Origin: Apoderus coryli
Lineage: Eukaryota > Arthropoda > Insecta > Coleoptera > Attelabidae
Assembly: GCA_911728435.2 (NCBI GenBank)
Contig: OU452210.1
Location: 11,098,001-11,162,000, forward strand
Direction: 5' to 3'
DNA length: 64,000 nucleotides
How positions within the stretch are numbered: position 1 is the stretch's first letter; every line of letters begins with the position of its first letter. The notes below the pieces were generated by a model. The model searched no databases and was not told where the DNA came from. It saw only the letters and a program-made list of their open reading frames with translations. Positions 47,401-60,100 of the stretch are shown in pieces. Made by a program: the position numbers and the translations under genes.

Positions 47401-48921
47401 AAGCTATGAGAAAGCAAAAATCCAAAAAAATGATCTCAGGCTGCGACAACGTTCCCGCTTTCATTATTAGGGATTGTGCGTATGTGTTGGCTGAACCGTT
47501 ATCTATTATATTCAACAAGCTAATTCAATGAACTACGTTTATTTCCCAACTAAGAAACCGTATCATCATTCAACAACACGGATTCTTCTATAAGCGTTCA
47601 ACCGTAACAAAATTTCTACAAATTACAATTCCAGCTCTTGGTCAAGGCAAACAGGTTGACACCATTTATACCGACTTTTCAAAGGCTTTTGAATTGGTTT
47701 TGGTGAGTTTTTTGATTCCTATCTCTCTGACAGGAGCCAGCTCGTCCAATATAATGGTTTTAGATCTCGCCAGTCCTCTGCTGCAAGTGATGCTCCTCAG
47801 GGAACCAATCTTGCTCCGTTAAATTTTGCTATATTCGTGAACGACATTGTTTCGGATATTTCGAGTAATTCTCTAATTATATGCGGCCCTCAGGAGAGTC
47901 ATGCTCTCCAGGAGGACTTAAACGTCCTTCATAGGTGGTGTACTGTCAACTGCTTACCCTTGAATATCGAAAAATGCCAATGCATGACATGGCACGCCAT
48001 GAACATAATTATGAAATTAACAATACACCCTTGGAAAGATGCTCGGAGACAAAGGGCCTCGGTGTCGTGGTTGATTCTGCACTTTCATTCAACCAACACA
48101 TTATATATATTTCTCGGGCCGCATCTAAGACACTGGGATTTGTCTTAAAAAAACCAATAACTTTAAAACTTAAATAAACTATTTGTACTAGCAAATCACT
48201 TTAACAAATTGTAAAATCCATATTTCCTTGATACCTACCCGTTGCTAAAATAATAAGCACCGCAGAAATAACACCTGCTTGTCCAACAACCCAACCAGAT
48301 CTCAAAAACACAATAACACCAAAAATGTTTATTAAGCATGAAGTAAATACACCATCCCAAGTCCCAAACAATACTGGTTGAGAGATAAAAAAATTTGATT
48401 TCCACCAAGGCACATCACCCTATAAAAAATAGTTTAGGATAAATAATATTAGTAATGTATATATGTATAAAAATGCAACCGTTATATTTTATATGTAAAA
48501 AATATAGCGGTTGCAACTAGGTCAGTCAAATAAAATAGGATAGCAATTCCAATATTTAACATCAAAATAAATTTGTCTCAATGCGCGAAATTATACTTCG
48601 CACATTTATTACATAAATAACTATTATTTAGGTAAGTACTCAATAATAATATTAATTTGGTTTCCTTATATATTAAAACATAGGAAGTCAGTACCACATC
48701 GCTTTTATTTAGCATTTTTTGAGGGGCTAACCTACTTGTTCTTCAGCAAATAATTCATTGGCTCCGGAAGCTTGATGGCCACCTGCAGCATAACTATCAT
48801 TAGAGAGGTCAACGAAACCATTTGTTGTAGTCCTGGCTCTTTGTGCTGTTTCTGAACCAAGACCATATTTTGACCAGTCTATATCTCTAGATCTGCTTGG
48901 ATCTGCAGTATTACTTTCCAT
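38479..48921 (-). CDS. SLC12A8: SLC12A8-type cation-chloride cotransporter family protein
   Basis: Nine minus-strand exons join in phase: 48921-48736, 48419-48239, 46713-46568, 45435-45201, 44482-44046, 43471-43178, 41697-41560, 39820-39642 and 38641-38479, giving 652 residues. After a hydrophilic N-terminus comes [20 protein letters not shown], then about ten membrane spans (residues 75-450) with [66 protein letters not shown] and [20 protein letters not shown]. Two more spans lie at about 530-580 (exons 7-8). The C-terminus [14 protein letters not shown]...[14 protein letters not shown] matches the SLC12A8 tail. It follows SLC12A8 rather than the Na-K-Cl or K-Cl branches. Human SLC12A8 has been linked to NMN uptake; whether the insect protein moves ions, NMN or polyamines is open. 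The last two donors of exons 1 (GTAGGT) and 5 (GTAAGT) were chosen by phase. Confidence 0.93.
39945..40620 (-). pseudogene. LINE (R1/I-like) reverse transcriptase relic
   Basis: Minus strand pieces in different frames: [25 protein letters not shown] and [20 protein letters not shown] match the post-RT part of R1/I-type LINEs (K/NYLGV..., ACLAITGA..., ALE..L.L.PL). Stops and shifts throughout. It lies in SLC12A8 intron 7, sense to the gene. Confidence 0.65.
41098..41200 (+). repeat. Hammerhead-family repeat with damaged core
   Basis: Stem I TCACCA/TGGTGA, stem II GTCG/CGAC with a TGGAT loop, GAAA (41152-41155), stem III ACGG/CCGT without loop and cleavage C at 41163 are perfect. Only the CTGATGA core has lost about 3 bases (CTGT, 41135-41138). 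An outer inverted repeat TGTTGGAAATTTG ... CAAATTTCCAACA encloses it. It is antisense to SLC12A8, in intron 7. Confidence 0.55.
41450..41540 (+). repeat. Decayed copy of the first hammerhead family
   Basis: TTTTAATTCTCTCCTAAAGA, ACTAAAACGCGCGTGGAG and TCTTTGGTGAAGTAGTAAAA line up with 61477-61562, but the core and stem II are eroded. It ends just beside SLC12A8 exon 7. Confidence 0.5.
42186..42477 (+). repeat. Dispersed repeat starting ACTTTCCCGCACAGGGAAAG
   Basis: A short hairpin (CTTTCCC...GGGAAAG) is followed by TATTGTGAACGCG, CGATTAAGACCATTTCCAGA, TGGAAGTCTGTCTG, a GT-rich run and CCAAACGCTTTAACCAATTT. The same order recurs at 52157-52420. No coding capacity; class unknown. Confidence 0.65.
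42478..42869 (+). mobile_element. tRNA-derived SINE-like element, complete structure
   Basis: Head GCTTTACAGCGATAGG, then a tRNA-like part at about 42605-42672 with TGGCCTCGTTGATAGAGC (box A-like) and a perfect box B, GGTTCGAATCC. A body with AATAATAATAATTATTATT follows, then the GTCGGGAAAGTTTTGGGGCG tail ending in CCATTTTTT. No good acceptor stem closes, so it is not a functional tRNA. It sits between SLC12A8 exons 7 and 6. Confidence 0.7.
45905..46310 (-). pseudogene. Mariner-family transposase fragment
   Basis: Minus strand: an N-terminal-region piece (46309-46073) with [16 protein letters not shown], then [19 protein letters not shown] and [11 protein letters not shown] in another frame (46124-45912). 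The first catalytic Asp region (DESW) is there, but no second or third. It is truncated and frameshifted, in SLC12A8 intron 3. Confidence 0.7.
46925..48180 (+). pseudogene. Non-LTR reverse transcriptase relic
   Basis: Plus strand: [40 protein letters not shown] (RT start), [21 protein letters not shown] (frame-shifted), [29 protein letters not shown] and [19 protein letters not shown]. The FADD catalytic box itself is lost near 47880. Same family as 20445-21590. It fills SLC12A8 intron 2 antisense. Confidence 0.8.
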
Positions 48922-49240
48922 CTAAAAATGTTTATGTACTTTGAGTTAAAATAAAAATATTCTGGATATTTTTGTTTTTACCTTGTTTATTTATACAAAA
49001 ATTAGCCAAGACATATTTTACTTTATAAAATGTATTAACGTGTTATCTTATCAGGACATAATTTAAATAAATGTATCCATTGTAAAACATAAAAAAAGAG
49101 GCACTTATTCACAAGTATGGTATTTAGTATTTATTATTTAATCTTATTATATATTATAACTCCTCAAATATCTTGATTATCTTTAGTCATTGCAATTCCC
49201 TCATCCCTCATCGCATCACTGTCATCTGATGCAAGGTTGG

Positions 49241-50853
49241 CATGTCAACGTCAACTAGGGTTGCCAGGTTTTAAAATTAAAAGCGCCAAACAGCTGAACA
49301 AAAATTGCCATTTTCACCACAAAAATTTCCAAAAGCACGATATTAATCGACATAATTACGCTAATCTTGTCAAATACTTTGAACAAAAACAGATTAATTT
49401 CAGCAAAATACATTCAGGATGGTTGTAGTCATTAGGGAGTTAAGGCAAAGCCAGTGACGTATACGTAAACGTATCTTTTGACATCTACGCATGCGCTCTT
49501 TAAATTTATGATACGTTTAACGATACGAAGGCCGTAAACATAATATGTGGGCATGATTAGCAATACGTATAAGAAAACAGAATACATCTAGCTCTTGTAC
49601 GATACGTTTGATATTTATTTGTTACGATTGTTTGATATTAAAAATTATTAAATACTTATAAGTTGTTCCGTTTTCATTTTTTAAAATTAGGTAGTTTACA
49701 TTACTTTTTAAACATAAATCTATTACGTTTATTACAATTACACACTAGGGAGTTAAGGCAAAACCAAGGACGTATACGTATCTCTATACGTAAACGTGAG
49801 ATTTTGGTTATGTTTACACTAGATAAGCAGTCATTCAAAATAGAGTTAAGGTGCTATCCAATACGTATCGTATATGCGGAAGGAAAAGATAACACTTTAC
49901 TTGAGAAAAGACTCTTTTAGATTTTACTACTTCCTTTTACTATGTTGTTAATATTATTATATTTTTAATTATTAACCAAATATCTATATATTTTATTATG
50001 TATACCTATAAACAAGAACAGAAAATGTTTATAATTGTTACAAAATAAACTACTACTACTACTAATAATAATAAAGTATTTATTGCAAAATAGCTTAGCT
50101 TAATTTTTAATATAGATTCACAGTTTTTGTTGTTCTATTCTAGATATTCGTACAAGTTCATGTAATTGACAACAATCGGTTCAATACGTTTAAGTATACG
50201 ATACGCGTAGAGGTACATATGTTTACGGCGTTCATATCGTTAAACGTTTCAAAAATTTAAAGAGCGCATGCGTAGATGTCAAAAGATACGTTTACGTATA
50301 CGTCACTGGCTTTGCCTTAACTCCCTACTATTTTCTATTACTAAAAAATTTTTGCCAGCAACAACACTGATGCTATCACTGCGTAGAAACAGACTATCTA
50401 ACACCTCAAGTCATTTGTCATTTTTATTATATATTTAGACCCAGTGTTGCCGCTGTTTAAATTATGATCGTTTTTCCAAAATTATCGAATTTGACTAAGA
50501 CCGAGTTTATACAGCATAAATGAAGACAATAGCATAAGCTTTGACAATGGCATAAGTATAAGTATTCATAAAAGTTAAATTTATTGTAATCATCCGTTTA
50601 TACACATCTAGTTTATTATTTGATTTGATTTTAATAAATTATATTTTATTACTATGCTATTTTTAGTTATGTTATTATTGGTTTATTATTGTTTACTGTT
50701 AATTATTAATTTAGTATAATATCAAATATGTGACTGTTTTTTTCCCAAGTATTTTACAGAATAGCATAATTATGACGACAAATATGGCGCTTTTGGAAAA
50801 TTTGGGTGTCGACTTTAATTTTTAAGACCTGGCAACCCTGTTTGACGTTGACA
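49241..50853. mobile_element. Outer inverted-repeat element between SLC12A8 and Rip11
   Basis: ATGTCAACGTCAACTAGGG then TTGCCAGGTTTTAAAATTAA at the left pairs with TTTAAGACCTGGCAACCCTG then TTTGACGTTGACAT at the right. The CAGGGTTGCCA-like end resembles hAT termini, which is only a suggestion. The element holds a second one inside and covers most of the shared upstream region; its right end is about 295 bp before the Rip11 start codon. Confidence 0.55.
49435..50325. mobile_element. Inner 891-bp inverted-repeat element
   Basis: GGGAGTTAAGGCAAAGCCAG at the left and CTGGCTTTGCCTTAACTCCC at the right, with about 120 bp of good inverted repeat (through TGACATCTACGCATGCGCTC). TA stands at both outer edges, fitting a TA target. 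A third, direct copy of the left end lies at 49748, so a further copy may be nested inside. Confidence 0.75.
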
Positions 50854-51147
50854 TACATTTTATTTTATTATTATTTTTTTCGTATATCGTATATTAGGCT
50901 ACAACATACCTAATACCTCATACTCATACCTACTTATTTATAATATTAGTGTTAAGTGTTATGCGTTATATAGTAGTATTTATTTTGTGACTAAATTATT
51001 TACAATACTGCCTAATAACACACCGTGATTTAGTGACATATCATCACGATTTTCTATTACATTACAAAAATAGTCATCACAATACCAAATAAAAGGAAAT
51101 TACTAGTAATAGTTTATATTACGTAGGAATTAGTTATTCAAGAAAAT

Positions 51148-54100
51148 ATGTGGGAACCTACTCATGTACAAGTCACAGGTAAGTGGCATAACACATATTT
51201 TTAATAATTGTTTATAAATAATGTTATTTTAGTACAAAAAGCTGTTGGTTTATTGATAAAAGGAAAAAACAATACAAATGATTGTTTTGTTACAATCGCC
51301 TTGGGTAAAACAAAATACCAAACATCTATTAAAGAAAAGGCCGAATCCAATGTTGAATGGCATGAAGAGTGTGAACTGTACGTAGAAATTAATTAAATAC
51401 GTGATATTGATTGAACTAATTGACCCCAATTTTTAGTCCTATACCAGATCAAGGCAATACTGCTGAAATTGTTCTAACGGCACTACATCATAATTATCTT
51501 GGAATAGATGAATTCTTAGGGAGAGTTGTTATACCGTTAAATACACTAGATATTTATGATCGACCAAAAAATCGGATGTTCCATTTACAGAGCAAAGCTG
51601 GTAGTGTATTCAAATCAAACTAATTTATTTTATCATGTCTATGATGATGTGTTGGATCATTTCCATGCAATATTTTTTTAAATAATAATGCTTTATTTGC
51701 CGCAGAGGTATAAACCCACTTACAAGACAAATTACGCATTTAAATAAAAGTACAACTAGAAAATATAATAAGACAATATTCAATTCAAACAAGACGATAT
51801 AACATGCTCTTAAATATTCAATTTCTCACCAAAATAATTTATTTTCCTGTGAAAATTATAGTGATTACACAATCTAAATAGAGAAAACATAATCATATTT
51901 TTTTTATGCAAAAAGCCATCTAAATCGCTAGTAGCAAAACTCATAAAGCCTTTTTTTTAATGAAGATTTGTGTCCGTTAAATATTTTTTATCCAATTTAA
52001 TTAATGTAAGTAATTTTTTATCCGAAATGCCACTAAAATACCTATTTCTAGAACAATAATACTAGTAGAAAATGGGAGTGCTTAGTGATAATTAATAGTG
52101 CTCTATTTTCGAAATCTGTCAAGATCTTGGATTTCATCAAGCGCCTCACTGCTGTTTTTACTTTCCCGACCGATAGGGAAAGTATTCTGAACGCGCTAAG
52201 TTTCCTAGGACGATTAAGACCATTTCCAGATGGAAGTTTGTCTGAGTGTGTGTCTGTATGTATTTTTCCACGATAGTGGCCAAACGCTTTAACCAATTGA
52301 GCTAAATTTTGGTATCAGAGTTTGGGGTTTGGTTGACATCGCTTAAGCCCTGTGATAGGGGTGGACACAACCCCCAAATTTTCAAATAGCAGTATCATTT
52401 GAAAGCATTTTTTATACACACTAGGTGATATGACTTGGCTACGAAACTTGGAGTGTCACCAATATAATTTTTTAAAATAGAACTCAGATATTTTGCTAGA
52501 TCATATGTTGGAGATTTAATTGTGCTAAATATTAGGTGAAGTAGAACATTCGGTATATGAATCTTAGGAGGCCATAGAAACGAGGAAGAGTCCCGTGAAA
52601 TAATCTTGCGCTAAACCTCTTCTATGATTGGAGACTCTTTTATTAATTTGGTAACTAATCTTTATATTGATGGCGTTGTGCCTTTGTTGTAGTAGCCGAC
52701 TGTTAAATTATTATATGCCAAACGTTAGCTAGTATAAATTTGACGCAGGATTTATCGAGAAATATTGTTCCTGTACGTAAAACATTTATTATAGCATTTC
52801 ATTGAATTATTTGGTTTTATGTTGTATTTTTATATTAAATTAATTTGATGCGGAAAAGATAAATAAATAAAATTCTCATTAAAACTAAAAATAATAAATA
52901 ATATTTAGAAAACTTGTAATTTTAATTCAATGCCAATGCTTGTTGTGAAATCAGTCTTGTCATATTCTCTAAGTGTATGTATAATACACATCACATCGAA
53001 AAAATCAAAATTGTCATTGTTTGGGAATATATCTATTCCCACAATGTCCCGATATTCATATTATTTTTTCCTCATTCTTGACCTATAGTGAATACATAAA
53101 CATATAAGTTACTTTTAAAAACCGTTGACAACGGGAAAAAGTATTCACACGAAGACATATTTTTAGTGTTAGCATTTCCAGTTATACTGAAAGTAAGCAC
53201 CTACTTTATTATTTTAAATGGAATGACAATGTGATATGTATAAATAATTAGTTTATGTGTCAGTTTATTAACCTCAAAACTTCTGCTGTTCTGAAGATCC
53301 CGGTGCTAATTCGTTCTTAATTGGAAAAACTGTATATAACTTAAACTTCTAACTTTGTATGTTGGTAGGTCAGGAACTAAAATCAAAGAATAGAGGACAA
53401 CTAGAAGTTAAAATTGGATTTACAGTTAAATCTGGGAGTTTAACAAATTTAAGTAAAAAGGAAAAACACAAATCATCTGTAGGCCAACTAGCACACTCAG
53501 TTGGTGGTAGTCTGTTGAGCCTTGGCAGCGCGGAAAAACGGAAAGGCTTAAAGAAATTTGCTAAATCTATTGGTTCTAAAATGCATATAAAAGGCAAAAA
53601 GAAATCAGAATCAGATGATGGTGCTTCTTCAATCGGTAGTGTAGGCAGCTTAAATATTGGAACTAATTTTGACAAGAAATTTAGTAGTAAACAAACTATT
53701 GAGGATGCAGACCCCGGTGTTGTTAGTGATGAAGATGAATTCACGGTAAGTCTTTGTATTATTTATTTGTCGCTTAATTTTTTAGATAAATGGTGTTATG
53801 CGTCCTTTACTTTTTCCTAGAACTCAGAACTAATGAAATTGTAGGTACTAATCTCGACTTGCTATACTCTTTCGAAAAGCTGTCTCTTTTCCCATTTTTT
53901 TAGCTTTCAGAGTTTCGTGTCCCAAATTTAACGAAAACAACGGAACCCTTATGAAATATCTGGTATTCCTTCTACCGTATGTTTTGAGTAACTTTTGAGT
54001 TCTTTCAGAACTGTTTAATCAGCGCTTGCAAGTCACTTTTTTCAATTTTTTTTAAATAAATAAAAGTTTCTTGCCTCGATAGACAATAAAAAATAAAACT

Positions 54101-57100
54101 TAATGATGGATATATAACTTACACTTTTGCTGCGGTGTCTGATGCTTAATAAAAACAACCCATTTTCGATGCTACAACCTTGATCTCTTGTTTTCTTAGG
54201 GTTAATTGAACTTCTATGTAGATATGATGTTAGTTAGCTTGAATATTGTAAGTATTGAAGACATTGCCAACCTTTTTGGTAGAATTTCGTTGACAGATCT
54301 CAAAATTATTGCTGATTTTTTAATAAGTGTTTTAAAGCTTATATGAATTATTTGTTTTCCTTTTGATGTTTTTAATGACCATACCTCTTGTATTAAGACA
54401 TTTTGTGAAAAATTTTTGAGATAGAATAAAGATAATAATAATAATACTTAGGGATGGATTAGTATTTTTTGATGGTGGTTTTGTCAAATGTGTCTTTGAA
54501 GTCTATGAAATAGCAGAGCCAAGGTTAACTCTTTAATTTCCAGATACTGGATGAAGGGACTGTGTCAGTAGAACCGCACAAGAAAGTAGTTTGGTTTTTC
54601 TGACTCCACTATATTAGAGCTCTCCAGATGCTGTCCTTGCATTCCGATTTAAAGGGTTAGCTGTTCGTCGTATCTGACCAGTTATCATCGTTCGTTGTTG
54701 TAGATTCATGGAAATTTGTTTGCATAAACAATTCGAGGTTCTCGAGCAAATTGGCTGTTTTAATGTGCATTCTTGCCCTCACTGCTTCATTTCGTTCATT
54801 AATATTCAATGAAAACTAAATAATTTTTATAATCCTGAACAAGTAGACACTAATACTTGCATATGCGAATAAAGCCTGAACTGGTTCGTAATTGAACCGG
54901 TGAAGCAAATTAATAATAATAGGCATGTATTCATAATAACTTTATTTGTTATAGTTTGATGACCTTTCACACAAAAGTTCCGCAAGTTCTTTAAGCGTCA
55001 CTACAAATCAAAATAACAATACATCACCAGGACCAGTCAAATCGAATAATACGTTAGATAATACATCACCACAAGTAAACTTAAGAAGACATACATCACT
55101 TACATTGCCACCAACAAAGCCTCCTAGATCTGAGCAAAAATCACAAGACGAGTGGGAATCGAAATTATTTGGTGGTACTACAAAGTCAAAAGGTAGGTGT
55201 TCATACTATATAAATTCAGCAATATTAATAGTTTATCGTCGATACATACAAACTGATAATTTTATATATTGCGGACACGAAATAAAATGATACACACCAA
55301 AACTCTTTCAAACAAATAAAATTTAAGAATTTACTCTTTAAATTATAAACGAGAGTAGAGGGATAGTTTTTTTGATTGTTTATCTTTATCAGATTCTTAG
55401 AGAATTTTCTATTCTCGAATATTCATGATTATTGTGTTCATTGTTGTAAAGGCCAAGATATTTATGTACTTTTCGAGAATCCTGAAAATTTATATAATTG
55501 GGTTGTAATACGTGAATATTTACATAAGTAAATTTATTTTGACAGTGACAGAAAAGTCTTGTTGAGGCGAATTTAATTCTTTGTATTGTGTCGAAGTAAG
55601 TAATATAAAGTGTGTGATTTTAAAGTACCTACTTTTATTTTTGTATTTGCGAACTCAAATTGCGTAACATACTATTCATTTTCCCAACGTACCTACGATG
55701 ATTTTCAATCTTAAAACATAGAAAGTAGCATGATGATTTTGTTACAACGTTTAAGTGTATGCCGGCTCTCCCAAAATGATGAGTCCTGTGAATGGAATGT
55801 AAAATGTATCTGTTGTTGTTGTTTATCTTGTGTTGAATAAATTTCAGAATTTATTTGGAGTCACAGATCGGTTGCTCGTTGTTTACCAAAAACTATCGCA
55901 GAAAGAAGAAAGAAGCACATTCAAAAAAGTGGCTACATTATTATTAAGGTGACCAAAAATCAATGCAACTAGAAGTTGCGAGACAGGCTCCCAGTGGCCC
56001 CAAATCTGTATTGGTTAAAATATCACCTCTTAGGCATTTCCACGTCTAATTGGTCAACACCAAGACTGATGTTTTCGCTTTAGTTTTTGCAGAAAACTCA
56101 ACAATCAGTTCATAGATCCCACCAGTTCTGCCTTCCGTTGAGATGCCTAAAATTTTTTAATAATTATAATAATAACCTTTATTTCCAACAGGTCAGAGAC
56201 CCATTAACTGGATAAATATACAACCATAATGAAAAATATAAACTTAAAATATATACAATATAAAATACAATGCAACACGCAATGATACAATAGGATATCA
56301 AAACCCAAGCTCACGCATGTAGAGAACTTATAACCTCAGCAAGAGAATGTTGCTGTATATGTTACAATCAGAATTGGAGAAAAAATTGTAACAGTCACAC
56401 ATAAAATAGGACTTCGTCGAAGAGCATTTGAATTAGGTGTCTTTAGTCTAAAAGTAAGAGAGGCTCTAGAGTCAAGCCGAGGATTAATAAAGTTGTTGGT
56501 GGACAGCAAATATGCGGAATCCACTGTGTTATGTATCAGATTATATAGAAGTTTGACGGAATTAATCCTTCTGCGTTGACTAAGCGGAAGCATATCAAAT
56601 CGATCCAACAAACTACGATGATCTATACCTCTGACTGGATAAGTTCCATCCTGCTTAAAAGCCAAGTACTTCAAAAATATTCTTTGTACCGATTCCAAGC
56701 TCCTGACATGACAATAGTGGAGGGGCTGCCACGCTACGGACAAAAGCGCAATATAATAACTTCAAAGTATATGAACTGTTAAAATCTTTACAATTGCTCA
56801 ACAAAAAGCCCAGCGCACTGGACGCTGGCCGAACCGTAGAAGTTATGTGAGGAACAAATGTAAACCTAATATCAAAAGTGAGGCCGAAATCCGTAACTTC
56901 AAGTTACACGGCTCAAAATATGATTATCCAGTTTATACTCACACAACACTCACACAGGATGCTTCACCCTATGAAAAGTAATAATAATAATAATCTCTTT
57001 ATTGTCTAACAGGTACCAATAACAAGACAAAATCTTAGATCAACAAAAACAATTGCCTAGCATTAGCATACAAAAATACCCAACTTAGAACTAACTTAAA

Positions 57101-60100
57101 ACTAACTGAAACATAGAAAAATACAAAAAAGGAAATACACGCATCAAAACAAAGGAAAATTGGGAGGATTACAAGAACAATTAATAATAACAATAAATAA
57201 TTAACACATGAACATAATTCATCAAAACAAATCCAAATCAGTAGCCCGCAAATATGTCTCTAAACTTTTCTTAAAAGAATCAAGCGATACATTAAAAAAA
57301 TCAACGTTTTCATTAATAACTAATCGGTTGCTGTATTTACAAGCCCGAAATAGCGGTGCTTTAGATTCATAATTAGAACGAATCTGTGGCACCCAAAATA
57401 AACTAGCGCTTCTGGAGTGAACCCTAGGGACACGAAACCATAGCTGCAGAAGCAACCGAGGACAATCTAACATATTGTTGATCAACTTAAAAAGAAAGAT
57501 CTGAGACGCGAAGATGCGTCGCTCGGCTAACGGCCGAAATCCAAACCTTGCCAGTAACAGGCCGTGATCACACCCACGAGGAGGAAAATATCCATCAATT
57601 TTAAATGACAAATATTTTAAAAACTTACGTTGGATACTCTCCAATCTCTGATGGGCGACCAAATGATTGTAGCGAATTCCAAAATAGACACAACAAAGGC
57701 GAAATAGAGACTTTTCAGGCGGTCCATGTTGTTGAATTCTCTGGTCTGTCTAAAAATAAATCCTAACATTCGCAAAGCATTAGCAGAAACTTGCTCAATG
57801 TGGTAGTTGAAAGATAAATCACCATCCAAGTATACACCAAGATCTTTGATTAAAGCGCAGCGTTCCAAATTTGAATTATCGATGGTGTAGTTTCGCAAAA
57901 ACGGATCTTGACGTCTTGTAAATGTCACCGACTTACATTTGTTCAGATTTAGAGGAAGTCGATTTAGATCACACCATTCTGAGAGCCGACACAGATCTGT
58001 TTGAAGCTGTGCGCAATCGTTCTCACAAACAACAGTGCGATAAAATTTTAAATCATCCGCAAACAAATAATTGCATTTTGAAACAACCCTTAATTTTTTT
58101 GATGAGGTCATCTATGAAAATGGTAAATAATAACTGACCAAGATTTGAACCCTGTGGCACTTGTTAAGTAGCAACAAACTCGTACAATCTGAAGCCCTCG
58201 TATTCAACAAACTGCACTCTGACCAGAAGATATGATTTAAGTAAATTGACAAGGGGTTGCGATAGTAACCTTTTACAAAAAACAGGAAAAGATTATAGTA
58301 ATTGTCGCCCAATATATGCATATATCCCTGTAATCACCAAGGTTATGATTAACGTTATTAGGTGATTGAAGTTCTCAAATTGCTAGAATTGTAGCAAAAG
58401 TTTCTCTTTAAAAATATCAGATTATGGACTTCCTCCAACTTTTCAATCAAGGCTTATTTAGTCTGTTTCTTTTACAAATAAGTGACCTGTAGCTGTGAAT
58501 CATTATTCGTTTAAGAGTGAAAAAAACACAGCTGGTGATTTTCTTTTTGGAATCTAGCTATAAATTATAAACGTTACAAATCGTTTATACGTATCACTGA
58601 CTATGTATATTTTAGGTCTCCTACGGCCAGGTAGTAGCGAATCTCTAAATAGGCGGTCATGGGATTCTTCAAAACTAGCATCACAAATCGAAGAAGAGCC
58701 TAGTGAACCCACAGAAAATATAATAGTTGAAAATGTCCAAATTCCAGTGGAGAAACCTACTGAAATCGTAATAAAGAAAGAAGAGAAAGAGAAAATGTTT
58801 TCGAAATTGAAACATTTCAGAAAAGGTATAGTATTTCACATTATGTATTAACACATATTTTTTTCTCATCATCTGCCATTTACTAGTGGGAGAAGGAGAA
58901 TTCTAGTAACCAGAAAAGTATCTTGTGTCCAAACGCTTTCTAGTTGAAATCTATAGCATCTGACCTGTCCTTATCCAACTTGTTATGCGTATTCTATTAT
59001 TATTGTTTTGATTAATTAAACAGATAAAAACAATTCCGAACTTGAATGAAATCACTGTTAAATATTATTCTAGTTCGTGTTTTATAATTTAATTATAATG
59101 TTTAAAGGAATTTTATTTTGAACATACAAATTCACTTTACAGTAGGTAACAATATTTATTTATAAATAACTTATTTTCATCACTGAAACACATACAAGGA
59201 CAAAAGCAAGTTTCTTTCGACTTAGTTATGAACGCTGTGCCTATAGATCATAATGACTACCCGACACAAGCTATTTTGTATTTATAATAACATGTGAAAT
59301 TATTTCTGTAAATTTTTAAAATATTGAATAGAATTGTTATTACAATAGTTTCAAAATAGGGCTAAAATTCCCACAATCGACACTTTAATCACTATAAACT
59401 TCGATAATCTTTTGTGAACTCCACGCGTAGAAATATCGACTTACCTTCTGAGTTGTTTCTTGACGCAGATAGAGCTACTTCCGGACAGTCCGCTGCTGAT
59501 CTCTTTGCTAGGCATTTCTCTTCGGTTTATACAGCTAATGACGTCAATGTTGCTGAGCGTCTTAGTGTTAATGATATTAACTATAACTGTCTAAAGATTT
59601 CAATATCGGAGATATACCAGCAACTTTCTACTCTGGACGCGAATAAGAGCCCTGGGCCAGATGGGTTACCTCCGAAATTATTAAAGCATTGCAGTTTTGT
59701 TCTGGCAAGACCTTTGCATACTATTTTTAACATGTCGTTAAACACTGGTTGTTTTCCTGAGATCTGGAAGTCCAGCTTCATTACCCCTATACACAAGTCT
59801 GGAGACAGGCATAATATTAAGAATTATAGACCTATCAGTATAATCAGCATTATTCCCAAGGTATTCGAGAAACTTATAATAAATTATCTTCAACCTCCCC
59901 TAGGCAGTGCTATCATTGATCAGCAGTACGGATTTTTGCCACGAAAGTCAGCTGAGCTAAATCTGTTAAAATACACCAACTTTATTATTGATGCTCTAGA
60001 GAGTGGATCGGAGGTACATTCAGTGTATACCGATTTCTCCAAAGCCTTCTATCGTGTAAATCATAAAATCTTATTGATAAAGTTGGCTGAAATTGGCATC

